Shown in pieces: positions 62,236 through 64,000 of a stretch of DNA of 64,000 bases. The translations under genes were made by a program, and so were the position numbers. Source of the DNA: Cephalothrix simula (taxonomy: Eukaryota > Nemertea > Palaeonemertea > Archinemertea > Cephalotrichidae); assembly GCA_035591015.1 (NCBI GenBank), contig JAXIUW010011119.1, positions 1 to 64,000 on the forward strand, given 5' to 3'. Each line of letters opens with the position of its first letter. The first letter of the stretch is position 1. The notes below the pieces were generated by a model. It made no database searches and had not been told where the DNA came from. It saw only the letters and a program-made list of their open reading frames with translations.

Positions 62236-62786
62236 CAAATATACCGGCTATAAACCCAAGTATTGAGCGCATAAACTTTTGGTGCACATCTGCACCACAA
62301 CCAGTACTCTAGCGCAAATATTTCTGTTACGCAAATACTAAGTTAAAAAAAGTAACACATTAGTTAAACAAAGTAAACTTAGTAAAAAGCATGATTCTTG
62401 TAATGTGGCAATCTTCTGCATGCTAAGCTGCGCTAGAAAGAAACACATACTAAGAAGCAATGAGACGCCTAGCTCTGCTCCATTGCAAAATGTTTTGCCT
62501 GATTGTTAAATGCTTCGGCTAGGATTGGTCGTGCATGGTGCTTAACACGCTTGGTATGCGCTGATATTTTAAGGATATAGATACTACAGCCGGCAAGTTT
62601 TTTTTGGAGAGGTGATGCTCTTACCTTTAGCTATTGGAGGATACTGTCAGCTATCACCAGCTAATATTGTACGGAAAAGCCTGAACTCGCCGTCTGCCTA
62701 ACTAGAAAGATGCCAAAGGGAAGAGCCCGATAGACTTGTCAGCCAAACCGAATAGAGGCATCAAACGATGGGTAGCTTTGCGCTAC
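62236..62786. other. Non-coding rplA-rplJ spacer with extra structure
   Basis: No ORF is supported. Two further stem sets are visible: GATGCC / GGCATC (62709-62714 with 62757-62762), and GGTGAT / ATCACC (62611-62616 with 62653-62658) enclosing AGCT pairings. The T-run at 62599-62606 precedes the latter on the plus strand. It may contain the rplJ promoter, an attenuator or a separate RNA; I recognise no known family. Confidence 0.45.
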
Positions 62787-63470
62787 CTAGAAACCACTAA
62801 GGCGATAGCCAGCACCCATAGTAGAGTTAACCGTAACCGAGTGCATGTAGTTACCCTTCATTGACTGCGGTCGCAACGAACGCACGGTACTAATAAAAGT
62901 GCTGATGTTCTCTGCCAACTTCTCTTCTGAGAATGACACCCTGCCTACCGGAGCATGAACAACACCAGCCTTATCAATTTTGAATTCAACCATGCCGGCC
63001 TTGATTTTGGCCACAGTTGATTTAACGTCAAAGGTTACCGTTCCCACCTTAGGATTAGGCATTAGACCTCGTGGCCCAAGAATACGACCAACTTTGCCGA
63101 CTTCACTCATCATATCGGGTGTAGCCACTATGCGATCAAAATCAAGCCAACCTGATTTAATTTTTTCAATAAGTTCTTCGCCACCACTAAAGTCTGCGCC
63201 GGCCTCTTTACCTTCAAGCACTTTATCGGCCTTAGCCAATACTAAAATACGCATCGTCTTGCCCGTTCCGTGGGGCAGAGAGCAGGTGCCACGCACCATT
63301 TGATCAGCCTTGCGAGGGTCTACTCCAAGATTAATAGCTACATCAACGCTTTCATCAAACTTCAAAGCTCGTTGGCTTTTAATTTTGCTTAAAGCATCAT
63401 TCAAAGAAAATGACACTTCATTACCGATTAATTTATTTAATTCTTGCTTACGCTTGGTTTGCTTGGCCAT
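62787..63470 (-). CDS. rplA: Large-subunit ribosomal protein L1
   Basis: A 227-residue L1, the 23S stalk protein and translational repressor of its own operon. DALSKIKSQRALKFDESVDVAINLGVDPRKADQMVRG, the domain II segment GPRGLMPNPKVGTV, and the return strand SVTVNSTMGAGYRL are fully conserved. It follows rplK by about 214 bp, longer than the usual near-contact spacing. Confidence 0.96.
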   Translation of the reverse strand: MAKQTKRKQELNKLIGNEVSFSLNDALSKIKSQRALKFDESVDVAINLGVDPRKADQMVRGTCSLPHGTGKTMRILVLAKADKVLEGKEAGADFSGGEELIEKIKSGWLDFDRIVATPDMMSEVGKVGRILGPRGLMPNPKVGTVTFDVKSTVAKIKAGMVEFKIDKAGVVHAPVGRVSFSEEKLAENISTFISTVRSLRPQSMKGNYMHSVTVNSTMGAGYRLSGF

Positions 63471-63599
63471 TGCTGTTTTATGTTTTTGTGTGCCTTGTTT
63501 TTATTAAATTTTTTATATTCTCGTATAGTGGGCTACTGCATGCCTTTATTGTAGCTAAGATGTAAACCCCATTCAATACAGATTTTTACAGCCCATAAG

Positions 63600-63636
63600 C
63601 TACCACATTGAACAAACTTGTGCGGTAGTTTTTTTT
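63600..63636 (+). terminator. Possible terminator on the plus strand between rplK and rplA
   Basis: CTACCACA (63600-63607) can pair with TGTGCGGTAG (63619-63628, two-base bulge), followed by eight T residues on the plus strand. No plus-strand gene precedes it, so it may end an antisense or small RNA, or be fortuitous. Confidence 0.3.
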
Positions 63637-63684
63637 AGGCTTTAATGTTAATAGTTTAGTTATTGCGCTAACTATTAAAGAACG

Positions 63685-64000
63685 CTATTCAACTACCCGA
63701 ACGCCCATACTACGTGCTGTGCCGGCAATAATCTTTACTGCAGAATCTAAGTTGTGGCAGTTAAGATCTGGCATTTTAACTTTAGCAATCTCTTCTAATT
63801 GCTTGGTATTTATTTCAGCGATAATATTTTTATTAGGTTCGCCAGAACCCTTATCTAGTTTAAGCTCTTTCTTAATCAATACGGCTGCTGGAGGCGTTTT
63901 GGTAATAAATGAGAATGAACGATCTTGGTACACGGTTATCACCACCGGGATGATTAAATCGTCCTTATCCTGAGTTTTAGCATTAAAACTTTTGCAAAAC
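63685..64000 (-). CDS. rplK: Large-subunit ribosomal protein L11 (partial, N-terminus beyond window)
   Basis: The C-terminal ~105 residues of L11 are in the window. The frame continues without stop to base 64000, reading [20 protein letters not shown] upstream of [21 protein letters not shown]. The rRNA-binding C-terminal domain ([21 protein letters not shown] and [12 protein letters not shown]) is complete. L11 normally has about 142 residues, so roughly 35 are missing because the window ends. A GTG at 63945 is an internal valine codon, not the start. Confidence 0.95.
   Translation of the reverse strand, partial: FCKSFNAKTQDKDDLIIPVVITVYQDRSFSFITKTPPAAVLIKKELKLDKGSGEPNKNIIAEINTKQLEEIAKVKMPDLNCHNLDSAVKIIAGTARSMGVRVVE

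Overview
The window looks like the chromosome of a Gram-negative bacterium, most likely an uncultured member of Pseudomonadota or a delta-proteobacterial relative. It encodes an outer membrane assembly set (BamA, Skp, LolD, an LptF/G permease and a heptosyltransferase), a proteobacterial-type 7Fe ferredoxin and LeuA, and the division genes ftsA, ftsZ, ftsL and ftsI. The DNA is moderately AT-rich by eye. The one tRNA present does not encode its CCA end. I see no insertion sequence, prophage, plasmid or CRISPR array. Class-level assignment is inference.

Layout. 1-210 is a tandem repeat with paired hairpins. 0.3-3.5 kb (minus) holds two GyrI-like proteins, a solitary atpC and an ABC-2 exporter. 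4.2-5.8 kb has a corrinoid adenosyltransferase divergent from a heptosyltransferase. 6.1-16.6 kb is one long minus-strand run: a leucine leader peptide and attenuator, leuA, leuS, cca, ylqF, ferredoxin, rsmH, ftsL and ftsI, ending at a strong terminator. 17.2-23.1 kb carries small unknowns, a double-length ThyX, a DUF3047 protein, mgtE and galU. 23.5-27.3 kb has tRNA-Leu(CAG) and a 1070-residue STAND NTPase whose N-terminal CHAT-like domain has lost both catalytic residues. 27.6-29.7 kb is hflX plus a nitrilase. 29.7-35.9 kb is lolD-bamA-skp-fabZ-Gfo/Idh-lptF/G. 36.1-40.6 kb has a degenerate ABC ATPase, a spermidine-synthase-like protein and a fused arginine decarboxylase-agmatinase. 41.4-47.9 kb holds ldcA, a thioesterase, lon and a GAF/HD-GYP protein. 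48.0-50.7 kb is ftsA-ftsZ, each overlapped by a short upstream ORF. 51.5-54.5 kb has two membrane FHA proteins and argB. 54.5-64 kb (minus) holds prmC, a CheY-like regulator, rplC, rpsT, rnhB-yraN, rplS, trmD, rimM, rpsP, clpP, rplL, rplJ, rplA and a partial rplK.

How it works together. Most genes are housekeeping. What stands out is the amount of rearrangement. atpC, rplC and the ftsA/ftsZ and rsmH-ftsL-ftsI blocks sit apart from their usual operons. rplJL runs into clpP-rpsP instead of rpoBC. The bamA cluster lacks lpxD, lpxA and lpxB between skp, fabZ and the oxidoreductase. Gene fusions (SpeA-SpeB, RnhB-YraN, double ThyX) and two apparent pseudo-enzymes add to this picture. Many intergenic spacers are made of degenerate tandem repeats with a 9-15 bp period. 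This suggests a lineage whose spacers grow by local duplication and whose operons have been broken up.

The best supported regulatory element is the leuA leader: a promoter, a 41-residue leucine-rich peptide, and mutually exclusive antiterminator and terminator hairpins. The best candidates for undescribed biology are the pseudo-CHAT STAND protein, the SpeA-SpeB fusion, the paired short ORFs overlapping ftsA and ftsZ, and the 83-bp double-hairpin repeat.
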